Assembly: GCA_016719945.1 (NCBI GenBank)
Contig: JADJYE010000035.1
Coordinates: forward strand, 62,001 to 126,000
Length of the DNA: 64,000 nt
Direction of reading: 5' to 3'
Origin: Polyangiaceae bacterium
GTDB lineage: Bacteria > Myxococcota_A > Polyangia > Polyangiales > Polyangiaceae
Part shown: positions 8,387-17,001 of the stretch, piece after piece
Position numbering within the stretch: the stretch's first letter is position 1
Layout of the letters: every line of letters starts with the position of its first letter
Notes under the pieces: model-generated
The model's database searches: none
The model's input: only the letters and a program-made list of their open reading frames with translations
Told to the model about the DNA's origin: nothing
Made by a program: the position numbers and the translations under genes

Positions 8387-8400
8387 CATTGCGTGCAATG
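8387..8400. promoter_or_regulatory. Second palindrome, CATTGC-GT-GCAATG
   Basis: A perfect 6-bp dyad with a 2-base centre, 12 bases from the first inverted repeat and ending 15 bases before ATG 8415. It overlaps the alternative GTG start at 8400, which argues for ATG 8415. It may be a second operator or a site for another regulator. Confidence 0.4.
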
Positions 8401-8414
8401 TGGGCAACGTCAAC

Positions 8415-10127
8415 ATGGAAGCCCCCGCTCAGCCCCTCGAGCCCTCGAGCAAGCCCGCCCGCCCCGCGTCGGACCGAAGCCGGCGCGCGCACCAACCCCT
8501 ACCCGAGCGCGTCGACGTGGCGATCGTGGGGGCTGGCCTCGGGGGGCTCACGGCGGGTGCGTACCTCGCCCGTCGTGGCCTCAAGGTCGCGGTGTTCGAG
8601 TCCCACTACGAGGCCGGCGGCTGCGCGACGCAGTTCTCCAGGGGCGGCAAGGGCGCTCGGTACCACTTCGACGTCGGCCTCCACTACGTCGGCGACTGCG
8701 CTGAAGGCGGCACGATCCCCCGCATCCTCGGCGAGCTCGGCACGGGGGCAGAGTTCGCCACGATGGACCCCGACGGCTTCGACACGCTCGTCTTCCCGGA
8801 CCTGACGTTCCGCATCCCCGCCAGCCTCGAGCTGTACCGCGAGCGGCTGGTGAGAGCGTTTCCCCACGAGCGGAGGGGCATCGACCAATACGTCGCGATG
8901 GTCAGGAGCGTGATGAACGTCGGCCGCGTCCTCGAGCACCATGAGGGCCGGCCGCCGCTGCGCGCGCTCGCCGGGCTCGCGCTCGACGGGCTGCGGCTCG
9001 CGAAGGTCGGGGACGCGACGATGGCCGAGCTGTTCGACGGGCGCATCCGCGATCCCAAGCTCCGCGCGGTCATCCTCGGGCAGAGCGGCGACTATGGGCT
9101 GCCGCCCAGCAAGGTCAGCGCGCTCTTGCACATGGGCCTCGCTGGCCACTACTTCCGCGGCGCCTTTTACCCGAAGGGCGGCGGACAGGTCATCGCCGAC
9201 CGCATCGGGGCGGCGCTCGAGGCGGCTGGCGGCAGCATCCACCTGCGCACCCCGGTCGAGCAGATCTTGGTGCGAGGGGGTGAGGTCGTCGGCCTGCGGC
9301 TGGCAGCGAAGGCGGGCGCGCCGGCGAAGGAGGTCCGCGCGGGCGTCGTCCTGTCGAACGCCGACCTCAAGCGCACGCTGCTCGAGCTCGTCGGCCCCGC
9401 CGAGCTGCCGTCGGACTGGGTCACGCGCGGCGAGCGGCTGGAGATGGCGGCCGCGCTCTTCATCCACTTCCTCGGCATCGAGGGCGATCTGCGCGCCCTC
9501 GGGATGAGCAGCACCAACGTGTGGCAGTTCGACGGCTACGACGTCGAGAGCTTCTACCGAGCCGACAAAGGTGAGGGGCCCATCCAGATCAAGGGCTGTT
9601 ACGTGACGAGCGCGTCCTTGAAGGACCCCGACAACGCGCGCCACCACGCGCCGGCGGGCGTGGGGAACGTCGAGATCATGTGCGTCGTGCCCGGGTCGTC
9701 TCGGCGCTGGGGCGTGACCGACGCCTCGGCCGACGCCTGGCAATACAAGCACCAAGAGGCCTACGAGCAGCGCAAGCGCGAGCTCGAGCGCGAGCTCGTC
9801 GCGCGCCTCGAGGCGCTCTACCCGGGCGCGGCGGAGCGCGTGGTCTTCAGCGAGTCGGCCTCGCCCATCACGCACCGCCGCTTCACCGGCGCGACCGACG
9901 GGACCGGCTACGGCATCGCGGCGACCCCCGCCCAGTTCATGAAGCGCCGGCCCGGGTATCGGGGCCCGCTCGCGGGCCTCTACCTCGCGGGCGCGTCCAC
10001 GCGGGCGGGGCACGGCGTGGTCGGCGCGATGATGGGCGGGCGGAGCGCGGCGCTGAGGATCTTGCGCGACGTCGCGAGCGACAAGGTCACCCGAACGTCT
10101 GCGCCGCAACCTGATCCCAGTAGGTGA
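8415..10127 (+). CDS. CrtI/RetSat-type FAD-dependent oxidoreductase
   Basis: 570 aa from ATG 8415. A Rossmann dinucleotide-binding motif is visible near residue 40 (VDVAIVGAGLGGLTAGAYLA, then VAVFESHYEAGGCATQF). The C-terminus has the second FAD motif of this superfamily (GLYLAGASTRAGHGVVGAMM, GGRSAA). The middle has YPKGGGQVIADRIGAALE and GVVLSNADLKRTLLELVG, as in phytoene desaturases and the animal retinol saturase group. The substrate is probably a polyene or another lipid, but sequence does not tell which. It is divergent from a TetR regulator and its last 41 bases overlap the convergent gene at 10087. Confidence 0.85.
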   Translation: MEAPAQPLEPSSKPARPASDRSRRAHQPLPERVDVAIVGAGLGGLTAGAYLARRGLKVAVFESHYEAGGCATQFSRGGKGARYHFDVGLHYVGDCAEGGTIPRILGELGTGAEFATMDPDGFDTLVFPDLTFRIPASLELYRERLVRAFPHERRGIDQYVAMVRSVMNVGRVLEHHEGRPPLRALAGLALDGLRLAKVGDATMAELFDGRIRDPKLRAVILGQSGDYGLPPSKVSALLHMGLAGHYFRGAFYPKGGGQVIADRIGAALEAAGGSIHLRTPVEQILVRGGEVVGLRLAAKAGAPAKEVRAGVVLSNADLKRTLLELVGPAELPSDWVTRGERLEMAAALFIHFLGIEGDLRALGMSSTNVWQFDGYDVESFYRADKGEGPIQIKGCYVTSASLKDPDNARHHAPAGVGNVEIMCVVPGSSRRWGVTDASADAWQYKHQEAYEQRKRELERELVARLEALYPGAAERVVFSESASPITHRRFTGATDGTGYGIAATPAQFMKRRPGYRGPLAGLYLAGASTRAGHGVVGAMMGGRSAALRILRDVASDKVTRTSAPQPDPSR

Positions 10128-11382
10128 CGCTGCCTGCGTGCCAGCGCACGAACCTCACGCCTCCATCCTGGGAGACGACGATACACAGCGCGTCCTTTAG
10201 GGCCGAGACGATCCTGTACGCCGCCCCGTGGCGGGTTCCGGTCCCTGCGTCGCCTCTTGCACCCGGCAGCAGCCCTCGAGATCCAGGGCCTGATAGACGG
10301 TGCCCACGTCCTTCAGCTTCCCGGACACGATGCCCCCGAAGCCGCAGACCTCGAAGCGCTGGGTCATGACGACGAGGCCGTCGACGTCGGCGAGGCCGCT
10401 CACTAGCTGCGACAGCTCCAGGATCCCCTCGTCGACCTCCGCGACGGCGCTGGACGCCTCGTAGTCGTCCCAGCCGATGACCGCTCGGTCGCCTTTGTGG
10501 TCCTCCGCGAGGCGGCGGAGCGCCGACATGACGAGCGTCTTGAAGCGCCTGCGCGGCTCGCTGTCGGCGAAGTGGTACTTGGCCTCCACCAGGCCGCGAT
10601 CGCACATCTGCTGGAGCTGCTCGCCCGGCACGATCAGGATGGTCCCGCCGTGGCGGGCGGCGCGGATCGTCGAGATCACGCGACGCACGAAGGACTGACC
10701 CAGGCGTCGAACCAGCTCCATGTCGGCGGCTGGCCAGCCGCCGGCGGCCTTCGCGCTCTCGGCGTAGAGGACCTCGACCTCGTCACGGACCTGCGCGAAC
10801 AGCGACGAGAGCCATTTGCTGTCGAACACGTCCATCATGGGGATGGTGAGCTCCCCGCCATAGAGGCGCGCCAGCGTGCGCGACCCGATCGACACGACGA
10901 GGTTGCCCGGACCATTGACGTGCACCATCAGGATCGAGGGCATCTCCGGCGGCGGCGTGCGCCCCCCGCGCACGACCTGGAGCCAGCGCGTCCCGGTGTG
11001 CAGGATGCCCCACAGCTCCAGGTGGTCGCCCTCGACGCTGGCGCCGACGATCGAGCGAGCGAACTTGACGGCGGGCGCGAGCTTTTGCAGCTCGAAGACC
11101 GTGAACGGCCGGGCGGAGGTGAAGACGAGCCGGTGGACCCCGCGCGGCGGGCCCGACTCGTCGGCGAACGCCGACGGCGGCGCGAGGGCGAGGCGGAAGG
11201 TGAGCGGCCGGTCCTCGTCGCGCAGCAGGCTCACCTGATACGCGACGGTGAGCGCCGACTCGACGGCCTCGACGTCCTCGGGAGGGTCACGCCCACCGGG
11301 CGTCGCCGAGCCCACCGATCCGCGCGGCGGTGAAGGCCGCCAGCTGCTCGGGGTAGGCGTGGGCGAGGCCAGGGCGGGGCAT
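10087..11382 (-). pseudogene. DACNV/DisA_N-like protein, second copy, broken by three apparent single-base losses
   Basis: A tandem duplicate of the gene at 11432-12730, nearly colinear throughout. The start ATG 11382 gives MPRPGLAHAYPEQLAAF, then frame is lost between 11280 and 11302 (two bases missing), resumes with VESALTVAYQVSLLRDEDRP, and is lost again near 10243 just before the C-terminal GTRH region. Adding three G/C bases restores exactly 432 codons, the length of its neighbour. The DisA_N motif reads DGL and, after the last shift, GTRHG where the intact copy has GTRHR, so a nucleotide-binding Arg is also changed. Either a decaying copy or sequencing errors in a diverged but functional gene. 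Its end overlaps the oxidoreductase by 41 bases. Confidence 0.75.
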
Positions 11383-11431
11383 GCTCTGATCATCCCTCGC
11401 GGCAGGGGCCCGCGCCACTGGCGGCGCTGCC

Positions 11432-12730
11432 TCAGCCGAAGGTCTGCGCGGCCACCTGATCCCAATAGGTGACGCCCCCGGCGTGCCAGCGGACGAACCG
11501 AACGCCGCCGTCCTGCGAGACCACGATGCACAGCGCGTCCGTCAGCGCGGAGACGATGCGATAGGCGGCGCGGTGGCGCGTGCCCATGCCCTCGGGGGCC
11601 TCGAGGACGCGCGAGGTGCCCTCCAGATCGAGCGCCTGGTAGAGCACGCCGACCTCGTCGAGGTTGCCCGAGACCACCCCTCCGAAGCCGCAGACCTCGA
11701 AGCGCTGGGTCATGACCACGAGGCCGTCGACGTCGGCGAGGGCGCTGACGAGCTGGGAGAGCTCCATGACCGCCTCGTCGACCTCGGCCACCGCGCGCGA
11801 CTCGGCGTACGCATCCCAGCCGACGGTCGTGTGCCCTGCCTGGCGATCCTCGGCGAGGTGGCGCAGCGCGGCCATCACCAGGGTGCGGAAGCGGCGGCGC
11901 GGCTCGCTGTCGTCGAAGCGGTACTTCAGCTCGACGACCCCCCGTTCGCACATCGAGTCGACGTGCTCCGGTGGGACGATGAGCACCGTGCCCCCGTGGC
12001 GAGCGGTGCGGATGGTGGAGATGACGCGGCGAACGAAGCCCTGGCCGAGGCGTCGGACCAGCTGCATGTCGGCGGGCGGCCAGTCTCCAGCCTCCTTCGC
12101 GCACGCCGAATACAGGGCGTCGATCTCGTCGCGCACGGGGGCGAACATGTCGGCGAGCCACTGGGAGTCGAAGACGTCCATCATCGGGATCGTCAGCTCC
12201 CCGCCGTACAGGCGCGCCAGCGTGCGCGCGCCGACCGAGACGACGAGGTTGCCCGGGCCGTTGACGTGCACCATCAGCACCGGGGGCATCTCGGGGGGCG
12301 GGATCCGTCCGCCTCTCACGACCTGCAGCCAGCGGGGGCCCGTGTGCAGAACACCCCACAGGGCGAGGTCATCGCCGTAGATCCACGCGCCGACCACGGA
12401 GCGCGGGAATTTGACGGCCGGTACGAGCTTCTTCAGCTCGAAGATCGTGAAGGGGCGGGGCGCCGTGAAGGTGAGCCGGTGGGCGCCGCGCGGCGGCCCT
12501 GCGTTTTCGGCGAACGCCGACGGAGGCGCGAGCGCGAGCCGGAAGGTGAGCGGCCTGTCCTCGTCGCGCAGCAGGCTCACCTGGTACGCGACGCTGAGGG
12601 CCGACTCGATCTCGTCGCTGTCCTCGGGCAGCGTGAGGCCGAGCGGCGAGACGCCAAGCTCCTCGATGCGCGCGACGACGAACGCCGCGAGCTGCTCAGG
12701 GTAGGCGTGCGCGAGGCCGGCGCGGGGCAT
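11432..12730 (-). CDS. DACNV sensor-like plus DisA_N-like (diadenylate cyclase fold) protein
   Basis: 432 aa from ATG 12730. The C-terminal ~100 residues match the DisA_N/DAC fold that makes c-di-AMP: VDGLVVMTQRF (the catalytic DGA position reads DGL, residues 335-337), GTRHRAAYRIVS (RHR at 385-387) and IVVSQDGGVRF. The N-terminal part (~45-190: PFTIFELKKLVPAVKF, HVNGPGNLVVSVGARTLARL) resembles the sensor region called DACNV that accompanies DAC domains; that name is from memory of the family. No transmembrane segment. It may synthesise, or only bind, a cyclic dinucleotide. A degenerate copy follows 49 bases downstream, and topA lies just upstream in the same orientation. Confidence 0.75.
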   Translation of the reverse strand: MPRAGLAHAYPEQLAAFVVARIEELGVSPLGLTLPEDSDEIESALSVAYQVSLLRDEDRPLTFRLALAPPSAFAENAGPPRGAHRLTFTAPRPFTIFELKKLVPAVKFPRSVVGAWIYGDDLALWGVLHTGPRWLQVVRGGRIPPPEMPPVLMVHVNGPGNLVVSVGARTLARLYGGELTIPMMDVFDSQWLADMFAPVRDEIDALYSACAKEAGDWPPADMQLVRRLGQGFVRRVISTIRTARHGGTVLIVPPEHVDSMCERGVVELKYRFDDSEPRRRFRTLVMAALRHLAEDRQAGHTTVGWDAYAESRAVAEVDEAVMELSQLVSALADVDGLVVMTQRFEVCGFGGVVSGNLDEVGVLYQALDLEGTSRVLEAPEGMGTRHRAAYRIVSALTDALCIVVSQDGGVRFVRWHAGGVTYWDQVAAQTFG

Positions 12731-12776
12731 GTGCCCCCATCATCGCCAAGAACGTCGCCCAGCGGGAGGCCCGAGC

Positions 12777-15635
12777 CTACCCCGCAGGGCGCGACGCCTT
12801 CTTTTCGGCGGCTTTCTTGGCGGGCGCCTTCTTGGCGGGCGCCTTCTTGGTGGGCGCCTTCTTGGCGGGCCCGTTTCCGGGGGCGGTCTTCGCGGGTGAG
12901 GCGCCGTCTGCCTTCTTCGCGGCCGACTTGGCGGGCGCCTTCTTCGCGCCCCGCACGGGCTTCTTCGAGCCGCCGTCGGCCTCGTCCTTCTCTCGGCGCT
13001 GTGAGAGCAGCTCGATGGCGCGCTCGTGCGTGAGCGTCTCGAGCGCGTCGTCGCGGCGCAGCGTGGCGTTGGTCTCGCCGTCGGTGACGTACAGGCCGAA
13101 CCGCCCGGTCATCACGCGGATCGGCTTCTTCGACACCGGATCCTCCGGGAAGGACTTGAGCGGCTCGGCGGGCGCTCGGCGCATGCGCGTCTTCGGCTGA
13201 GCGAGCAGGGCGACGGCTTCGTCCAGCGTGATGGTGAACGCCAGCTCCTCGCGCTCCATGCTGCGGCTCTCCTCGCCGCGCTTCACGTAGCCGCCGTACT
13301 GCCCGATCTGCGCGAAGATGGGCTCCTTCGTCGCGGGGTCCTTGCCGACCTCGCGCGGGAGCGAGAGGACCTGCAGGGCGTCCTCGAGGGACATCGTCTC
13401 CGGCGTCATCGTGCGGAGCAGCGACGCCCGCTTCGGCTTCTCTCCGTCGTCGCTCGCCTCGCCGAGCTGCACGTACGCGCCGAAGCGGCCGCTCTTGAGG
13501 TAGATGGGCAAGCTGGTCTTCGGATCCGACCCGAGCAGGCGATCGCCGCTGGGGGCGTCGAGCAGCTGCGTGGCGCGCTCGATCGTCAGCTCGTCCGGCG
13601 CGAGATCCGGGGGGATGCTCGCGGTCGACTCGCCGCGCGTGAGGTAGGGACCCCACTTCCCGACGCGCACGGTGATCTCGCGGTCCTCCGCGTCGCGGCC
13701 GAGGCCGAAGGAGTTGATCGCGCGGGCGTCGATCTCCTCGAGGCGGTCGGCGACGAGCGACTTGAGGCCCAGCGTCTGGATGCCCCCGCTCGCGCGGGCG
13801 GCGGGCGGCCCAGGCGGCGTGTCCTTGCCCTTGGCGGCTTTGCCCTTGGCAGGCTTCTCGAGCTTCTTGGGACCCTCTTCGCCGAAATAGAAGCGCTCGA
13901 GCCAGGGCACCGAGGCCTGCTGGCCTCCGGCGATCGCGTCGAGGTCGTCCTCCATCTTCGCGGTGAACGCGTAGTCGACGAGCGCTTCGAAGTGCTTCTC
14001 GAGCAGCTGCACGACCGAGAACGCCTTGAAGCTCGGGATGAGCGCCGCGCCCTTCTTCCACACGTAGCCGCGGTCGACGATGGTGCCGATGATGCTCGCG
14101 TAGGTGGAGGGCCGGCCCACGCCGAGCTCCTCGAGCTTCTGCACCAGGCTCGCCTCGGTGAAGCGAGCCGGCGGCTGGGTCTCGTGCGCCTTCGGCTCGA
14201 CCTCGGACACGATCAGCTTCTGGCCCTCGGTGAGGCGGGGCAGGTGTCGCTCCCGGCTCTCGAGATCGGCCGCGGGGTCGTCGCTGCCCTCGACGTAGGC
14301 GCGCAAAAATCCCGGGAAAATGAGGGAATATCCGCTCGCGGAGAGCTCGACGTCTTGGCCCGAGGAGGTCTTGCCGGCGAGCTTCACCTGCACGCTCTCA
14401 CCGAGCGCGTCGTTCATCTGCGACGCGAGCGTGCGCATCCAGATGAGCTCGTACAGCTTCGACTCGTCGACGCCGACCTCGCGCGCGACCTCGTCCGGGT
14501 GACGGAACGTGTCCCCCGCGGGGCGGATCGCCTCGTGGGCCTCCTGCGCGTTCTTGACCTTCTTCGCGTATTGCCGCGGCTCCTTGGGGAGGTAGTCGGC
14601 CCCGTACATCTTCTGGATGAGCGAGCGCGCGCTGTCGACCGCGGCGGTCGACAGCTGCGTCGAGTCCGTACGCATGTAGGTGATGAAGCCGCTCTCGTAG
14701 AGCTTCTGCGCGGCGCGCATCGTGCGCTGCGCGGCGAAGCGCAGCTTGCGGCTCGCCTCCTGCTGGAGGGTCGAGGTCATGAACGGCGCAGCCGGTGATT
14801 TTCTCTGCGGCTTGCGCTCGACGCTCGCGACGGTGACCTCTCGCCCGCGAAGGCCCGAGGCGAGCGCGCGCGCCTTCGCCTCGTCGAGCAGGAGGATCCC
14901 GCTCTTGGTGAGCTTGCCAGACTCGTCGAAGTCCTTGCCGGTCGCGATGCGCTGGCCGCTGGCGGCGACGAGGCTCGCCGCGAACGTCTGCCCGTCGGCC
15001 GCCAGGGTCGCGTCGAGGTCCCAATAAGGGGCCTTCACGAAGCGCATCCGCTGCTTCTCGCGCTCGACGATGATGCGGGTCGCCACGCTCTGGACGCGGC
15101 CCGCGGAGAGCCCCGCCATCACCTTCTTCCAGAGGACCGGGGACACCTCGTAGCCGTACAGGCGATCGAGGATGCGCCGGGCCTCCTGGGCGTCGACCAG
15201 GCGCCGATCGACGTCGCGGGGCGACTCGATGGCCTTCTTGATCGCGGGCTTGGTGATCTCGTGGAAGACCATCCGCTTGACCGGGATCTTTGGCTTGAGC
15301 ACCTCGAGCAGGTGCCAGGCGATGCTCTCCCCTTCGCGATCCTCGTCCGTCGCCAGGAACAGCTCGCGCGCGCCCTCGAGCAGCCCCTTGAGCTTCTGGA
15401 GCTGCGCTCGCTTCGCGGGATCGATCACGTAGAGGGGCTTGAACCCGTGCTCGACGTCGACCCCCAAGCGGGCCCACGGAGCCTTCTTGAGCGCCGGCGG
15501 GACGTCGCTCGCGTTGCGCGGCAGGTCCCGGATGTGGCCGATGGAGGACTCGACGACGTAGTCCTTGCCCAAATATCCGGCAATCGTGCGCGCTTTTGCC
15601 GGTGACTCGACGATGACGAGGGAGTGGGAGGCCAT
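12777..15635 (-). CDS. topA: DNA topoisomerase I
   Basis: 952 aa from ATG 15635 (MASHSLVIVESPAKARTIAG), the standard type IA start. The Toprim acidic motif is seen in ATDEDREGESIAWHL, and the catalytic Tyr in SGFITYMRTDST. HEAIRP and VGRPSTYASII are further family signatures. After residue ~590, zinc fingers are replaced by four or five topo C-terminal repeats (VRVGKWGPYLTRGE, LKSGRFGAYVQLGE, AQIGQYGGYVKRGE, VMTGRFGLYVTDGE). The last ~60 residues form a Lys/Ala/Pro-rich tail built from AKKAP repeats, similar to basic tails of actinobacterial and myxobacterial TopA that help processivity. It relaxes negative supercoils and is essential in most bacteria. Confidence 0.97.
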   Translation of the reverse strand: MASHSLVIVESPAKARTIAGYLGKDYVVESSIGHIRDLPRNASDVPPALKKAPWARLGVDVEHGFKPLYVIDPAKRAQLQKLKGLLEGARELFLATDEDREGESIAWHLLEVLKPKIPVKRMVFHEITKPAIKKAIESPRDVDRRLVDAQEARRILDRLYGYEVSPVLWKKVMAGLSAGRVQSVATRIIVEREKQRMRFVKAPYWDLDATLAADGQTFAASLVAASGQRIATGKDFDESGKLTKSGILLLDEAKARALASGLRGREVTVASVERKPQRKSPAAPFMTSTLQQEASRKLRFAAQRTMRAAQKLYESGFITYMRTDSTQLSTAAVDSARSLIQKMYGADYLPKEPRQYAKKVKNAQEAHEAIRPAGDTFRHPDEVAREVGVDESKLYELIWMRTLASQMNDALGESVQVKLAGKTSSGQDVELSASGYSLIFPGFLRAYVEGSDDPAADLESRERHLPRLTEGQKLIVSEVEPKAHETQPPARFTEASLVQKLEELGVGRPSTYASIIGTIVDRGYVWKKGAALIPSFKAFSVVQLLEKHFEALVDYAFTAKMEDDLDAIAGGQQASVPWLERFYFGEEGPKKLEKPAKGKAAKGKDTPPGPPAARASGGIQTLGLKSLVADRLEEIDARAINSFGLGRDAEDREITVRVGKWGPYLTRGESTASIPPDLAPDELTIERATQLLDAPSGDRLLGSDPKTSLPIYLKSGRFGAYVQLGEASDDGEKPKRASLLRTMTPETMSLEDALQVLSLPREVGKDPATKEPIFAQIGQYGGYVKRGEESRSMEREELAFTITLDEAVALLAQPKTRMRRAPAEPLKSFPEDPVSKKPIRVMTGRFGLYVTDGETNATLRRDDALETLTHERAIELLSQRREKDEADGGSKKPVRGAKKAPAKSAAKKADGASPAKTAPGNGPAKKAPTKKAPAKKAPAKKAAEKKASRPAG
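12817..12872 (-). repeat. 15-bp repeat encoding the AKKAP tail of TopA
   Basis: About 3.5 copies of ggcgggcgccttctt (plus-strand sense) encode the Lys/Ala/Pro tail of TopA; units stay in frame. Confidence 0.7.
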
Positions 15636-15697
15636 CCTAAGGGTAGCCGGGGTTACCCGACGGGGCCTGGCTACGCAACCCCCACGGTCGGAGCCGT

Positions 15698-15714
15698 ATG
15701 TAGGATAATGTAGG
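15698..15714. promoter_or_regulatory. Direct repeat ATGTAGG-ata-ATGTAGG with a -10-like GATAAT
   Basis: Two identical 7-mers spaced exactly one helical turn (10 bp) apart in the 142-base divergent region between topA and the propeller operon. GATAAT (15704-15709) lies inside and is a good -10 match, but no TTGACA-like box sits 17 bases upstream. Possibly a promoter bound by an activator. Confidence 0.35.
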
Positions 15715-15756
15715 CAGTCGGCGGCGGGTCGGCGTGCTTCGCTGGGGGAGGCGCAG

Positions 15757-15762
15757 TATGCT
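15757..15762 (+). promoter_or_regulatory. -10-like TATGCT upstream of the propeller operon
   Basis: TATGCT ends 15 bases before ATG 15778 and fits the TAnnCT pattern found ahead of several starts in this window. Confidence 0.3.
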
Positions 15763-15777
15763 CCACGAGCTTTTTCG

Positions 15778-17001
15778 ATGCGCTTCCGACAAGCAAGGGC
15801 CTCTTTCTTCTGGTTCACCTCGGTCGCCGCGCTCGCGGCCTGCGAGCCGGACCCCATCGAGCAGGTCGAGGTGCTCCCGTACGAGGGAGACCCCTACCCG
15901 AGCCGGGTCGAGCCGATCGGGTACCCGCCGGGCGCGGTGGCGTTCGTGACCGACAGCCTGTCCGACACGGTCAGCGTCGTGGACCTCGAGACCGGCGAGA
16001 AGATCGCGGCGCGGCCCGTCGGTCGCAACCCGGTCGACCTCGACGGCCCCCACCACATCGCCATCGATGCGGAGCGAGCCTTTGGCTACATCGGCCTGTC
16101 TTATCCGGTCGTCTCGGCGGTCGGCCCGCACGCCATCCACGGGTCGGGGGTCGCGCCCGGCTGGATCCAGAAGCTGCGGCTCTCCGATCTCGCGCCGGTC
16201 GGGCAGGTGCGCGTCGACAACAACCCCGGTGACATCGTCCTCAGCCACGACGGAAGGCGGGTCATCACCTCCCACTTCGATCTGCTGCGAGCGACGCAGA
16301 ACCCGACCGACCTCGCCGCCGCCCGCTCGACGATCGCCGTCGCCGACCCGAGCCTGATCGAGGGCTTCGACTCGCCGGCCGTGAGGAAGATCACCGTGTG
16401 CGTCGCGCCCCACGGGATGGCGATGACCCAGCCGACCGGCTCCCCGCTCTTCGTCGCGTGTTACGGCGAGGACAAGATCGCGGTCGTCGATCTCGAGACG
16501 GAAGGGGTCGAATACGTCGACGTCGGGCCCGGCGTGACCGGCTTCGGCTCACCGGCCTATGGGCCCTACGCGCTGCTCCTCCTTCAGGGCGAGCCGACCC
16601 TGGTCGTCTCGAGCACCGCGTCGAAGGACGTCCGGTTCATCGACACCGCCACGCTCGAGGTGGACCTCGCGCGCACCGTCACGACGCTGGGCGCTCCTTA
16701 TTTCCCGACCGTCTCGGCCGATGGGACCAAGCTGCTCGTCCCGACCCAGCAGCCCGACGCGCTGCTCGTCATCGACCTGGCAGGGGTCGAGCCGACCGTC
16801 ACGCGATCGTTCTCGGACGACGAGTGTGATCTGCCGCACGCGATCGAGCGCGTCGGCGACGGGTACTCGCTCGTGTGCGAGGGCGACAAAATCGAGGCTG
16901 GCAAGGTGGTGGTGCTCGACGCGGCGCTCGAGATCGTCTCGAGCACGGTCGTCGGGGTGTACCCGGACGCGATCGTCAACGTGACCGGGGTGGGGCAATG
17001 A
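15778..17001 (+). CDS. Beta-propeller lipoprotein
   Basis: 407 aa. Lipoprotein signal MRFRQARASFFWFTSVAALA with lipobox LAAC at residue ~22. The mature protein has YVTN/NHL-like propeller blades: GAVAFVTDSLSDTVSVVDLE, DIVLSHDGRRVITSHFDLL, GMAMTQPTGSPLFVACYGED, DAIVNVTGVGQ. Such propellers present binding surfaces in the periplasm or on the cell surface. It is the first of four genes joined by ATGA overlaps; the second is a diheme cytochrome c. At 24944 a propeller and a diheme module are fused in one protein, which suggests that this lipoprotein and the cytochrome also act together. Confidence 0.82.
   Translation: MRFRQARASFFWFTSVAALAACEPDPIEQVEVLPYEGDPYPSRVEPIGYPPGAVAFVTDSLSDTVSVVDLETGEKIAARPVGRNPVDLDGPHHIAIDAERAFGYIGLSYPVVSAVGPHAIHGSGVAPGWIQKLRLSDLAPVGQVRVDNNPGDIVLSHDGRRVITSHFDLLRATQNPTDLAAARSTIAVADPSLIEGFDSPAVRKITVCVAPHGMAMTQPTGSPLFVACYGEDKIAVVDLETEGVEYVDVGPGVTGFGSPAYGPYALLLLQGEPTLVVSSTASKDVRFIDTATLEVDLARTVTTLGAPYFPTVSADGTKLLVPTQQPDALLVIDLAGVEPTVTRSFSDDECDLPHAIERVGDGYSLVCEGDKIEAGKVVVLDAALEIVSSTVVGVYPDAIVNVTGVGQ

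Noticed and set aside
12817..12872. CRISPR-like array
   Set aside because: The 15-bp units are contiguous, without spacers, and encode the AKKAP tail of TopA; the same applies to the repeats at 7500-7568, 27815-27945 and 48013-48081.
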